This document shows positions 22,127-33,822 of a stretch of DNA of 64,000 nt, piece after piece. The notes beneath the pieces are model-generated. The model saw nothing but the letters and a program-made list of their open reading frames with translations, did no database searches and was not told the origin of the DNA. The stretch spans positions 16,966,501 to 17,030,500 of the forward strand of contig CM066916.1 of assembly GCA_033964015.1 (NCBI GenBank), written 5' to 3'. The DNA comes from Scolanthus callimorphus (lineage: Eukaryota; Cnidaria; Anthozoa; Actiniaria; Edwardsiidae). The position numbers and the translations under genes are program-made. Within the stretch, counting starts at the first letter, position 1. Every line of letters begins with the position of its first letter.

Positions 22127-22789
22127 GTACCTCAGGTTGTGGGACTTTTTATTGTTCATTTAGTTTTATATAACTTAGCTCCTACTAGCTCTTTAAACAA
22201 AGACTTCTATGTTGCAGTACACATGTCTACATAATGTAAATGTCTGGAGACCCAGACAGTAAAACCCCATTCATTAATTTATACATGTAGCGTGACACGT
22301 GTGTGTATCACACAATCGTACAAAACAAAACTAGACAATGTCGATGAGATGTTCATCTCTTACCACTTCTCAAAGCAAGCTTTGCTGGTAATATTCCATT
22401 CCTACCATACAGACCTACAACAGGGCAAACGAAAACACAAAAATGTGTTTAATGGAATTCTATCGTTTGTGTGGGACAGTTATGAGTTAGATCCTAGTAA
22501 GTTATAAAGATCCAAACAAAATGGAACATTTTGAAAACAATTCTTCAAAGCAACGCAGGATAACTCAAAGGAAACAACGTGTTACCTGGAATTTGAATAT
22601 ACAGAGACGAAAATGCAAAGAGATAAATAGTAGCCAAAGACCAGAGAAACAATCGACGAACAAGCAGTTGCTTGACGTGACCCGCCATCTTGGAATCCCC
22701 TTTTGGAGCATGCGCCGCAGGAGACTACATCGCAGGCTCACGATTTTTCTGAAGTACCTTTAATCGGGTTGTCTGTAGCCTGCGTAGCT

Positions 22790-23056
22790 TGGCGGTTTAG
22801 TGGGGGCAGGTTTTTATCCGCGAAATCTTCGGTAGAAATGTTCGGTAGTTTGCTTGTTGTTCGATGAGATGGCCGCGCGAACGCTGGGGCAAGGTGCGCC
22901 TGTTTGAAAAGTGCGCCCTGGGGGGAGGGTGGGCGGGGAGAAAAAGCAAGAAATAAATGCTTTCCAACGTAACATCGTGCAGTTGGAAAGCGTTTTCATT
23001 ACGGTTCTGAGCATATGGAATCACAATTATATAATTGTTTGTTCTTCGCGACAAAA
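22790..23056 (-). repeat. Dispersed repeat (partner at 62480-62645, plus strand)
   Basis: Its reverse complement closely matches 62,480-62,645: TTTCTTG, CTCCCCGCC, CCCTCCCCCCAGGGCGCA, CACCTTGCCCCAGCG, GGCCATCTCATCGAACAACA, GCAAACTACCGAACATTTCT and GCGGATAAAAACCTGC occur in order. This copy has an extra GCGCAC duplication. The partner lies just 3' of the recombinase gene of the DIRS/Ngaro element. Confidence 0.8.
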
Positions 23057-23094
23057 CAATTGTTTTATGATGTAAGATTACATAACTGCGTTTA

Positions 23095-23500
23095 GCATAA
23101 GGTTTTAGAAATTTTCGTATAAATAGTATATATCCTCACTTGGTCCTATTGTGCTCCATATAATATAAGTTATGGGAAGGAGACCTGGGGAAGCTAAAAA
23201 AGGCAATTACTGGCAAAGAGGGAGGGTGGGTGGGTGGGCAAAAGCTGGCTCCACCAGGCCTCTAGATAAGCACAATAAGGCCCTATAATCTACTACCCAC
23301 AGGCATACTATTCCCAATGTGCAGACCTACACCAGGGTCGCCATCCTGGCGCTACGATCTCAAAACCAACTGAATTGATTATGTAAATTATATCTTATAT
23401 GTCGCACACTATTCCTAAGTGAGAATAGTTATATATCCTCACTTGGTCCTATTGTGCTCCCTATAATATAAGTTATGGGAAGGAGACCTGGCTCCGCCCT
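23095..23500. repeat. Duplicated terminus TATATCCTCACTTGGTCC, two copies
   Basis: TATATCCTCACTTGGTCCTA...TATAAGTTATGGGAAGGAGA occurs at about 23,129 and again at 23,431. Between them lies a segment of about 72 bp (23,356-23,428) that is also found at 58,347-58,418 just upstream of gag. The right part resembles the CCCATAACTTATAT terminus at 8,909 and 9,188. Confidence 0.7.
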
Positions 23501-23519
23501 ATTGACACTTACAGTGTTA

Positions 23520-23910
23520 GATACCTTCCCATCCTAATCCAACCCATAACTCAAAATATCCTAAATCCTCTCCAACCTTATTCCCTATACCCATAACTCA
23601 GAGCCTCTCTTGACCACTCCCCTAACTCAAAGCCTCTCTTGACCACACCCATAACCAAAAGCCTCTCTTGACCACACCCATTAATCAAAACCCTCTCGCG
23701 ACCACACCCATAACTAAACCGGTTTTGGGCATACCAATAACTAAAACCTCTCTAGGACATACCCCTAACTCAAAACCTCTCTTGGACAGACCATTACTCG
23801 AAACTTCTCTTGGACACATCCATAACTCAAAACCTCTCTAGAACATACCATAACTCAAAAACCTTCTTGAACACACCCATAACTCAAAACCACTCCTTGG
23901 CATACCCATA
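23520..23910. repeat. Minisatellite, about 30-bp unit
   Basis: About 11 degenerate copies of ACACCCATAACTCAAAACCT plus CTCTTGG. The array stops just before the giant transposon begins at 23,933. Confidence 0.88.
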
Positions 23911-23932
23911 CATGTCTGTCCGGTGACACTCA

Positions 23933-24125
23933 GGGTACTGACTTCATGATATGCAGTCACGAATTAGGGCCATGACAACCCATACCACTACATGGTAACC
24001 TATGGCATGAAGTACGATCACGAAATGACTTGCAATGTCTACCATACTTGGTCTCTTGCAAGGCATGGTAGCCCATGGTATTCCAGAGCAAATGCATAGC
24101 AATCCCTGGCAGGTCTCGAAAAGCC
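23933..24125. repeat. Left terminal inverted repeat of the giant transposon
   Basis: Unique terminal sequence (GGGTACTGACTTCATGATAT, ACCTATGGCATGAAGTACGA, TGGTCTCTTGCAAGGCATGG) leads into the first satellite monomer. It differs from the right copy at only a handful of positions. Confidence 0.88.
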
Positions 24126-27100
24126 ATGGTTAGCAATGGTAGGTCATGGTAATGCATGGTAGGGCTGACCATGGCTTGCCATGTCTACCATGCCTCGTCT
24201 ATGCTAAGGCATGGTAGCCCATGGTAGTCCACAGCAAAGGCATAGCAATCCCTGGCAGGTCTCGAAAGCCATGGTTAGCAATGGTAGGTCATGGTAATGC
24301 ATGGTAGGCCTTACCATGGCTTGCCATGTCTACCATACCTCGTCTATGGTAAGGCATGGTGGCCCATGGTAGGTCCTGGCAAAGGCATAGCAATCCCTGG
24401 CAGGTCTTGAAAAGCCATGGTTAGCAATGGTAGGTCATGGTAATGCATGGTAGGCCTTACCATGTCTTGCCATGTCTACCATACCTGGTCTAAGGTAAGG
24501 CATGGTAGCCCATGGTAGTCCATAGCAAAGGCATAGCAATCCCTGGCAGGTCTCGAAAAGTCATGGTTAGTAATGGTAGGTCATGGTAATGCATGGTAGG
24601 CCTTACCATGGCTTGCCATGTCTACCATACCTCGTCTATGGCAAGGCATGGTGGCCCATGGTAGGTCCTGTTAAAGGCATAGCAATCCCTGGCAGGTCTC
24701 GAAAAGTCATGGTTAGCAATGGTACGTCATGGTAATGCATGGTAGGCCTTACCATGGCTTGCCATGTCTAACATACCTCGTCTATGGCAAGGCATGGCAG
24801 CCCATGGTAGTCCATAGCAAATGCATAGCAATCCCTGGCAGGTCTTCAAAGCCATGGTTAGCAATGGTAGGTCATGGTAATGCATGGTAGGCCTTACCAT
24901 GGCTTGCCAACCATACCTCGTCTATGGCAAGGCATGGTAGCCCATGGTAGGTCCTGGCAAAGGCATAGCAATCCCTGGCAGGTCTCGAAAACCCATGGTA
25001 AGCAATGGTAGGTCATGGTCATGCATGGTAGGCCTTACCATGGCTTGCCATGTCTACCATACCTCGTCTATGGTAAGGCATGGTGGCCCATGGTAGGTCC
25101 TAGCAAAGGCATAGCAATCCCTGGCAGGTCTTGAAAAGCCATGGTTAGCAATGGTAGGTCATGGTAATGGATGGTAGGCCTTACCATGGCTTGCCATGTC
25201 TACCATACCTGGTCTAAGGTAAGGCATGGTACCCATGGTAGTCCATAGCAAAGGCATAGCAATCCCTGGTAGGTCTCGAAAAGTCATGGTTATCAATGGT
25301 ACGTCATGGTAATGCATGGTAGGCCTTACCATGGCTTGCCATGTCTACCATACCTCGTCTATGGTAAGGCATGTTAGCCCATGGTAGGTCCTGGCAAAGG
25401 CATAGCAATCCCTGGCAGGTCTCGAAAAGCCATGGTAAGCAATGGTAGGTCATGGTAATGCATGGTAGGCCTTACCATAGCTTGCCATGTCTACCATACC
25501 TCGTCTATGGTAAGGCATGGTGGCCCATGGTAGGTCCTGGCAAAGGCATAGCAATCCCTGGCAGGTCTCGAAAAGCCATGGTAAGCAATGGTAGGTCATG
25601 GTAATGCATGATAGGCCTTACCATGGCTTGTCATGTCTACCATACCTCGTCTATGGCAAGGCATGGTTGCCCATGGTAGTCCATAGCAAAGGCATAGCAA
25701 TCCCTGGTAGCTCTTCAAAAGTCATGGTTAGCAATGGTAGGTCATGGTAATGCATGGTATGCCTTACCATGTCTTGCCATGTCTACCATACTTGGTCTAA
25801 GGTAAGGCATGGTAGCCCATGGTAGTCCATAGCAAAGGCATAGCAATCCCTGGCAGGTCTCGAAAAGTCATGGTTAGCAATGGTACGTCATGGTAATGCA
25901 TGGTAGGCCTTACCATGGCTTGCCATGTCTACCATACCTCGTCTATGGTAAGGCATGGTAGCCCATGGTAGGTCCTGGCAAAGGCATAGCAATCCCTGGC
26001 AGGTCTCGAAAAGCCATGGTAAGCAATGGTAGGTCATGGTAATGCATGGTAGGCCTTACCATGGCTTGCCATGTCTACCATACCTCGTCTATGGTAAGGC
26101 ATGGTGGCCCATGGTAGGTCCTGGCAAAGGCATAGCAATCCCTGGCAGGTCTTGAAAAGCCATGGTTAGCAATGGTAGGTCATGGTAATGCATGGTAGGC
26201 CTTACCATGTCTTGCCATGTCTACCATACCTGGTCTAAGGTAAGGCATGGTAGCCCATGGTAGTCCATAGCAAAGGCATAGCAATCCCTGGCAGGTCTCG
26301 AAAAGTCATGGTTAGCAATGGTACGTCATGGTAATGCATGGTAGGCCTTACCATGGCTTGCCATGTCTACCATACCTCGTCTATGGTAAGGCACGGTAGC
26401 CCATGGTAGGTCCTGGCAAAGGCATAGCAATCCCTGGCAGGTCTCGAAAAGCCATGGTAAGCAATGGTAGGTCATGTTAATGCATGGTAGGCCTTACCAT
26501 GGCTTGCCATGTCTACCATACCTCGTCTATGGCAAGGCATGGTAGCCCATGGTAGTCCATAGCAAAGGCATAGCAATCCCTGGTAGCTCTTCAAAAGTCA
26601 TGGTTAGCAATGGTAGGTCATGGTAATGCATGGTAGGCCTTACCATGTCTTGCCATGTCTACCATACCTGGTCTAAGGTAAGGCATGGTAGCCCATGGTA
26701 GTCCATAGCAAAGGCATAGCAATCCCTGGCAGGTCTCGAAAAGTCATGGTTAGCAATGGTACGTCATGGTAATGCATGGTAGGCCTTACCATGGCTTGCC
26801 ATGTCTACCATACCTCGTCTATGGTAAGGCATGGTAGCCCATGGTAGGTCCTGGCAAAGTCATAGCAATCCCTGGCAGGTCTCGAAAAGCCATGGTAAGC
26901 AATGGTAGGTCATGGTAATGCATGGTAGGCCTTACCATGGCTTGCCATGTCTACCATACCTCGTCTATGGCAAGGCATGGTAGCCCATGGTAGTCCATAG
27001 CAAAGGCATAGCAATCCCTGGTAGCTCTTCAAAAGTCATGGTTAGCAATGGTAGGTCATGGTAATGCATGGTCGGCCTTACCATGGCTTGCCATGTCTAC

Positions 27101-27478
27101 CATACCTCGTCTATGGTAAGGCATGGTAGCCCATGGTAGTCCATAGCAAAGGCATAGCAATCCCTGGCAGGTCTCGAAAAGCCATGGTTAGCAATGGTAG
27201 GTCATGGTCATGCATGGTCGGCCTTACCATGGCTTGCCATGTCTACCATACCTCGTCTATGGTAAGGCATGGTAGCCCATGGTAAGTCCATAGCAAAGGC
27301 ATAGCAATCCCTGGCAGGTCTTGAAAAGCCATGGTTCGCAATGGTAGGTCATGGTAATGCATGGTAGGCCTTACCATGGCTTGCCATGTCTACCATACCT
27401 CGTCTATGGTAAGGCATGGTAGCCCATGGTAGTCCATACCAAAACATAGCAATCCTTGAAGGTCTTGAAAAGCCATGG
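24060..27478. repeat. Left satellite array, 145-146-bp unit, about 24 copies
   Basis: Head-to-tail monomers contain GGCATAGCAATCCCTGGCAG, AGCAATGGTAGGTCATGG, GCATGGTAGGCCTTACCATG and ATACCTCGTCTATGG. Spacing measured on GGCATAGCAATCC is 145-146 bp. Each monomer has roughly ten CATGGTA or TACCATG words. Variants such as GGTAGCTCTTCAAAAG recur at about 25,710, 26,580 and 27,020 (spacings near 6 and 3 units), indicating higher-order repeats. There are no intervening unique spacers, so this is not a CRISPR array. Confidence 0.95.
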
Positions 27479-28130
27479 TTTGTCGTGTGAGTCAGTCCGG
27501 CTCTCAAACCTGTCTAAGAACCCGCTAAAATTGCAAACGCAAGGTTATTACAGAATTCGGAATTTGTTTGTATGATAATCATAGAGAATAATATAAATAA
27601 TGCGACGAACAAAAGGAACAACCAGAAAATAACGAATCCTCTCGCTTAAATACCTTTATCTGTCCGTAAAAATGGCAAGTTACCAATACTGTTTACTTTG
27701 CCCTACCTACATTCTTTTTAGTTAAATATATATCTTTTATTTTTAACAAAAATAGCGGGCGCGGCCGCCTCCTCTCGCCTTCCCCCCTATCCCCCTCGCT
27801 ACGCTACTGGAAGGCATGAAAGCGGAACTCCCCGTGCCGAAGGCGCGGAGTGGATTCCCATACGTATCATTCAACGTCGCATAAGAAAGCAACCCATCCA
27901 AGCCAAAACTGAACGTTCAGCGGTTTACGAAAAAAGCGGTGGCTCTTATCTACGCGCGCGTATTCAGAGATTGATCTGGACTCTTTAAGGAGGTAAACAG
28001 TTACATACACACATACAACTTTATTTACCCACGGACTTCTATTAGACTATATACAGCTGTTTTTCATAAAAACCGTGCATGATATGTACATGATAATAAA
28101 TTTACAAATAAAAAACGATGAGTGCGCATT
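27479..28130. other. Transposon interior, no gene seen
   Basis: Non-repetitive sequence just inside the left array. It has no recognisable coding exon and no match to the inner border of the right array. Confidence 0.5.
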
Positions 28131-28139
28131 AATTGTATG

Positions 28140-28900
28140 ACTCTTTGCTACTCCGTACAGTGTCGAATTAAATGATTTTAAGGATTCTGCTTGGCGCAAT
28201 TCGGGCACTAGGCTATTCCACATCGAAATCCATTATATCTAAGGCTTCGCTTTAGATAGTTTGTACGGGGAGCTGGTAACGCTTATTTATTGGTTGTATC
28301 CCTAGCAGTAAAATTGATAGCATCGAAGCGATCAACGAACTGAGCTTTCAAATAGTCAGGCAGTAACCCGTTCAATATTTTGAATATCAAAATGAACTTC
28401 GTGTCAATCTGTCTTTTCGTAATTCTTTTCCAGTTTAGTTTCCCCAGCACTTCAGAGCTGGGCGTGTCATTGGTGGAAAACGTAGGAATGCTGACCTGAG
28501 GATCAGGCCCTCCCTCGTTTCCCTTGAAAAGAATGCGTGCAGCCCTATTTTGAAATGTCTGGAATTTACTCGAAAGATTCTCGCTACAATTATCCCAAAC
28601 GGGAGACCAGTAGTCAAAATGTGGCTGAGTGATTGTCTTGGAGATCATTTCGAATGTCGTTAATGGAACAAAGGGACGAACTCATTTTAGCGCCCCAATT
28701 CCCGAAGCGGTTTTCTTAGAAGTAATATTAATGTGCTCTTCCCAATAAAGATTCGCGTCAATAGTGACACCTAGTGATTTAGTAGATTGGACTCTTTCGA
28801 TGCCATTGATATTAATATTAATGGATGGTGTTAGCAAGTATTTGCTTGGATCCCAAGAACATATTTTCCGTCTTTACCACATTGTTTGTCAACAACCAGC
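28140..28900 (-). pseudogene. LINE reverse transcriptase C-terminal fragment (CR1/L2-like)
   Basis: Minus-strand reading gives KSLGVTIDANLYWEEHI, KKTASGIGALK, then after a stop ITQPHFDYWSPVWDNCSENL and FQNRAARILFKGNEG. Further on come LNWKRITKRQIDTKFILIFK and ILNGLLPDYL, followed by degenerate LPVQT/KRSL remnants. These are the conserved C-terminal blocks of CR1/L2/Jockey-group non-LTR reverse transcriptases (LGV-ID, QPHFDY, LQNRAAR, LNGLAPDYL). It is 5'-truncated, contains stops, and is nested inside the giant transposon. Confidence 0.9.
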
Positions 28901-30980
28901 GACTATTAGCAGATGTAGAGAGACGAAGGGAACTGAACTAATATCGCGATGGGAAAATATTTGCCAACTCTCTGTTGCTGGTGTAGCCCGGGAGGGAAGA
29001 GAGAATCTATTTTTTCAACTCAATCAATCAATCAAGTTAAAATACCATAATTTAGCGGGGAAAAAATGCATGATCTTGATAACTTTATTTCTTTCATTTG
29101 ATTAAACACGATTTTTTAGGGAGTTTCCCTGCCGACGCATCGGGTCAAGTTTCAAGAGTTCCACGTTGGAATTGTGTTGATTCTGAATATTCACGAGGGT
29201 TGAACTCCTGCACCGGGAAGGGAACTCTATAAGCAATTTGGGTTTTAAATGAAATATATGCCATAGTTTAGCGCAGGACATATGCTTGAAAATGAAGTAT
29301 CACTTGTAAAGATACGACACAAGCGTAAAATTCCAGGTTGGGTAGCTCCAGGATAAATTTCAGGATTATGATTTCAAATTTCACCGAAATTCGAGGCAGG
29401 GTATCCCAAGTTGGGCTCCTCGAAAGGAATATGTTTGTTATAAGAATAAACCATGCAGTAAGAAGTGGGTGTGCTTGATATGAGTTCCGCTTTTAGGCAT
29501 TGCCTAAATCTATATATTAGTGAATATTGTCGACAGGAATGTAGCTTCTAAGGAGAACGACCCTCTAATCCTATGTTTAACCTCCGCACAACAGCACATC
29601 ATCACGATGACCCCAAAAAAACATGTAGGTGCGCCACCCACCCAGTCGATCCCATGAGCCCGACAAATCAGTGCCAAACAGTGAGCACCAGCAAGTGCGC
29701 GAGCCAAAGCGAAGAAAGGGACGAGAATGGAGACGAGGAGGCGAAGGAGCCTTCGTTCCAGCTGTCCAAGATCCACTTAAAGTTTGAAAAGTTAATCATC
29801 CATAGCCCCGTTTCAGAAAGAGTGTTTTGTTGTCGTTAAGCGGAATCACAAGAAAGGGAGATGTTATAAGGACATCATATTGCCCGTGTCACTTGGCCTA
29901 GTAATTAGTCATAGTTTAGTCATCACATGAGCATTGACGTATTTTTATATAGTTCGCAATTTGATTGGTTGAAAGGCGAAGCAGTTCGCTCTCTATCAAT
30001 ACAAACGCTCGTTAACGCAAGCCTGGCTCACTTTCGACGGTCATCGACTGAAATCCGCTCTAAAATGGCCTTGGTACTGCTTTCCAGATATGAAATCGAT
30101 CGGTTTTAAATGTTTTTTATTGGCAAACGTTTTACTGTAAATGCAAACAAATACAACAGGGTACAGATGAAACTGTTTATTATTCGATGGGTTAGAAAAG
30201 TTAACGATTTTTAAAGCTTGTTTTACTCTGCCTTCTTGCTCTCGCAGCGCCAACCGTGATGAACAGAATTTTTTACAGAACTCAAAATGATCGTCGGGTT
30301 CCCCGATAATAATTCAAAATCTGAAAATCAGCTACAATGCATACATAACTCATAAACAAGGCCAGAATGACTTACTGTTTCATCATAATGGTGAGACGAG
30401 GAAACCATTTCGCAGGGACAGCCTGTATAGATTGCGTTAGCACTAGCCAATCAGAAAGCAGCATGTCATAGATGTATCATAAGCGGGACTCCAGTTGGAA
30501 ACATGGTTTAATTTGTTTTAGTCAAGCCCGTCTCAAGCCATTAAGGTGAACTCCCTGTACGTTTCCCTACAGTGTGCAACGCTTGAAATCGCTAGATATT
30601 ATGAAACAAGCTTGTTGTATAGTAATTCTAACGGAAACACAAGTAATAAGAATGCTAATCAAACAATACATAGCCGATTGCGTTGGAGTGTTTAAACAAG
30701 AGAGAAATAGTTTGTTTTAATGATTGATCCTTACATTGTGAGAGCAAATGCCAGCATTTTCAATAGGGAGCAAAGTTTGTCTGGCTTGAACCATGAGCCA
30801 GACTGGAGATCAAAAGGCGTTGCTTGCCGTTAAAAATGTCTTGCATTGATCTGACTTTACGTGAAACATACAAACTGTCTCGCTCAAAAACACAAACGCA
30901 ATCGGCTGTACCATAAAGTAACTTTTGTGTAATTTACTGGGCTGCTAGTACTTCAATACTATAACAGTGTTTTTTCTCTT
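28900..30980. other. No gene seen
   Basis: Two kilobases between the LINE relic and the transposase gene with no recognisable exon, tandem repeat or TIR element. It could contain the transposase 3' untranslated region. Confidence 0.45.
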
Positions 30981-31221
30981 TTATCTATTCAGGTTCTTTC
31001 TCTACGCTTAATTGCAGATGCTATCTCCTCTTCCGTTCTCTTCGGAAGATGCTGATCAGACATTTCGTTGTAGCACGCAATGCAAGCATCGTAGGCACGA
31101 ACAAACGACTTGATACCGCTGCTTGTTTTATAAGATGATGGGTTCTCTCTTAAAAGACATTCAAGTATGAAACGTTCATGATCTGAGAGCATTCCTTTCT
31201 TCTTCGATATCTTCCGATTCT

Positions 31222-32547
31222 TCAAGAAAGCGTTGGATCTCGGTCGACTGCCCAAGTTTGAACGTCGTTTAAAATGTTTTTTTTGAGTTTACGTTTGGCA
31301 GTGATCTTCCTTTCGGTACATTTTCCATTCCCACAGTTTATGCATTTGCATCTGTTTCCACACTTTTGTCCGACTTTCAGGCAAGCACATCGCGATGAAT
31401 ATTTCCGTTTTTGGTTCGTCTTATAAGAGTTTGTACAAAAAAGTCTTGGTTGTTCCGTTTGCTTACATTTATAATTGACACCACAACGGCATCGCACCAC
31501 ATCCGTTTTTGGACGTACGACGGTAACTATTTGTTGTCCCTCTATATCGGTCAATGCGTCGTAATGCTCCCCTTCTTGGTCGTACGCTAAGTAGAGTGGT
31601 ACATCGCTTACTGCGTTGTAAGGTGTAATCATAGCGAGTGGCCAGTTTTCAGCAGACGTTATAAGAACTATTGGTATTTGCAACACATTGGCCATACCTA
31701 AAGGCATTGCATGACCTAGCTCACCTATATAGTGTCCATTTTCAAGAAATCGATTGGCATCAACGACAAAATCCTCATAAGATAGTCCAACTGCTTCAAT
31801 ATAGCGATGGTGATTGGTGAGCCATTCTCTTACCAACAGCTTTCTCAGCAGCCCCACAATGGAATCTCTACCATCAGTTGGTATCCCAAGGAGATGAAGA
31901 TGCGCTATAAAACACTCTGGCAAGCTTTGGACGAGAGCAAAAAGCTGTAAATTAATAGAGCTAAAAAAGCAATCTCCATCGGCAGGCATTTCGGTGACTG
32001 ACAATTTCATCTGTGATGCCCTTTGGGCTATGACGTCTTTTGAGTGTGACTGCAAATTCTTGACTTCTGACTCGAGACGACTGGGAAACTGCAGCATGTT
32101 TGGTATATATTCAACATAGTTTTCAGAAAAACCACGGCTTATTGCACTGGAGTAGAGTTTGTAAAGTAACGTTGACCGAGAAACAATGTTCTTTTCGGTT
32201 GCGAAGTTTAACCGTTCATTATTCATATTTTGTGCTGAATCATTCGCTGGCAAAGGCTTTTTTGGCGGGAAACCAAAGCTTTCGTTAGAGGGAGTGCTCG
32301 GACATGCGGGCTGCTTGCAAGAACTCTTTTCAGGCTTATCAATATCAGCATTGATTTTGTGAAAGGTTCTCAGAAACAAGGCATAAGCCAAGTGCAGACC
32401 TAATCTGTTTCGTTTTGTAAGTGCTTTCAGTTTTCTGTGCATTCGTTCATTTTTGTTTGTACCACACCCTGGTGGGATGTTAGATAGACAGCCTTTTCGG
32501 ATGTGTACTTCGATATTTTTCAGTGCCTTCAAGGATTTTCTTTTCAA
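31222..32547 (-). CDS. Longest open segment of the transposase: C-terminal DDE part, OTU, Cys cluster
   Basis: A 441-codon open segment. The apparent start is a TTG codon inside the conserved stretch LILKRKSLKAL, so it is not a true initiator. About residues 20-60 carry the PPGCGTNKNER block, and 185-320 the OTU-like domain. OTU proteases cleave ubiquitin chains from a D-x-x-C...H-type site; here DGDC and HYD are intact, so protease activity is possible though unproven. Residues 360-430 contain at least 12 cysteines spaced as in CXC/tesmin-type DNA-binding domains. A Lys/Arg-rich tail (ITAKRKLKKN) follows. Confidence 0.8.
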   Translation of the reverse strand: MKRKSLKALKNIEVHIRKGCLSNIPPGCGTNKNERMHRKLKALTKRNRLGLHLAYALFLRTFHKINADIDKPEKSSCKQPACPSTPSNESFGFPPKKPLPANDSAQNMNNERLNFATEKNIVSRSTLLYKLYSSAISRGFSENYVEYIPNMLQFPSRLESEVKNLQSHSKDVIAQRASQMKLSVTEMPADGDCFFSSINLQLFALVQSLPECFIAHLHLLGIPTDGRDSIVGLLRKLLVREWLTNHHRYIEAVGLSYEDFVVDANRFLENGHYIGELGHAMPLGMANVLQIPIVLITSAENWPLAMITPYNAVSDVPLYLAYDQEGEHYDALTDIEGQQIVTVVRPKTDVVRCRCGVNYKCKQTEQPRLFCTNSYKTNQKRKYSSRCACLKVGQKCGNRCKCINCGNGKCTERKITAKRKLKKNILNDVQTWAVDRDPTLS

Positions 32548-32811
32548 AATGAGATGTCCATTGTAACGGAATTTTGTCCATTTGTTTTGAAACGCTTCAG
32601 GTTACGAAGTATCACGTCAACTGCTGGCGTATTCTGGTGGCGTTTTTTCCCGTAATCACCCGGACTTCTAAAAACATTTCTATACTCCCGACAATCCTTT
32701 TCCTTAGAGGGTGTCGTTTTGAAATTGTTATTGAAAATCTGTTTAACGCATGAAAGAGGTCAAGCTTAACATCAAGGTTTGCGTCATGAAAAAATGTCCT
32801 TAACGTTTCTC

Positions 32812-33822
32812 TTAACTGGCAACAGTTATCGACGTAAAAGGCACTGATCTTTTCCCTTGCTTTTGAAGCCTTGCCGCAAGCTCTTTCATAATGTCCTCTA
32901 CTTCCTCTGACTTAGTGGTCTCTGTAAATTGCCATTTTAGAATTTGGCCTCTCTCGTTCATTATGCAAAATAAGGAATTGTAAAGTCTTATCCACTTGTT
33001 GTCGTTTACCCGGCTGTAGCCTATATTCATAACAGCCTTAAATGTATGGTCAGCCGACAGCCAATGAGCCGTTGTGTGGCTCATTGCGCTCTTGTATTCT
33101 TCTTCTTTTGAGTATACACACTTTGCATAGATATCCTCTATTATCGTATTGGACGGAACCAGTTGGTCGACGTTAGAATGTCCAATAAAACATTGGTAGC
33201 TGTGCTTAAGTATATCTGCTACACGGCGAAAAGCCAGACCGCTGTCCACCATAGCACATATGGTTTCTGATAAACATCGCGTGTATCCTGCTTTATGTGT
33301 CAACTTGAAATGTGTTTCCAGCCCAGCGCACTGGACATGACGTATTATTTCCGGGTGTGTTCCTGATATTACGTGGTCTGATTCTAGCGAGCACCGATAA
33401 ACTCTGCTCACTAGATACGCAGGACAATTTGAATCGTATATCACTCTTGGATTCTTTTGCTTTGAGCTGCCATCTTTCCATATACATGTAGGATTCATTT
33501 TCCCCTTGTTCCCTTGTCCTCCGATGTCACAATACGGGCAACTAAAATGCTGAAAACAATCCTCAAGCTGTAAAAGGGGGTCCCATATAACGATCGGGAA
33601 CACAATCTCTTCTTCTTGATCCGTAATTCTATAAACAATAGGCGGTGAAATAAGTGTTGGTTTTTCTCTTCCTCCATTGAGTGTATGTTTGTCAATCTCT
33701 TTATCTATAAATTTCTTTGGCTGGAATTTATAAGCCAATCCCTCGTTCCTAAACCGAGTTGCAAATACATTAAGAGTAGAAGTGAGAGAAACATGTTGCG
33801 AATACGAAGTAAGAACAGCCAA
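32812..33822 (-). CDS. N-terminal open segment of the transposase
   Basis: A 336-codon segment ending at a TAA produced by the frame break. It includes FPIVIWDPLLQLEDCFQHF, a CPYC pair, a PAYLVSRVYRCSLESDHVIS block of a zinc-binding module, then helix-rich sequence and the D1 motif SADHTFK at about residue 256. The last five residues are out of frame relative to the family; FYVDNCCQL follows immediately in another frame. Confidence 0.78.
   Translation of the reverse strand: MAVLTSYSQHVSLTSTLNVFATRFRNEGLAYKFQPKKFIDKEIDKHTLNGGREKPTLISPPIVYRITDQEEEIVFPIVIWDPLLQLEDCFQHFSCPYCDIGGQGNKGKMNPTCIWKDGSSKQKNPRVIYDSNCPAYLVSRVYRCSLESDHVISGTHPEIIRHVQCAGLETHFKLTHKAGYTRCLSETICAMVDSGLAFRRVADILKHSYQCFIGHSNVDQLVPSNTIIEDIYAKCVYSKEEEYKSAMSHTTAHWLSADHTFKAVMNIGYSRVNDNKWIRLYNSLFCIMNERGQILKWQFTETTKSEEVEDIMKELAARLQKQGKRSVPFTSITVAS

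Noticed and set aside
23957..27478. Possible CRISPR array
   Set aside because: The units are head-to-tail tandem repeats of 145-146 bp without unique spacers, in a eukaryotic transposon; no cas genes.
29510..29839. Two overlapping 88-codon frames on opposite strands
   Set aside because: No recognisable domain, no splice context, and no support beyond being open.
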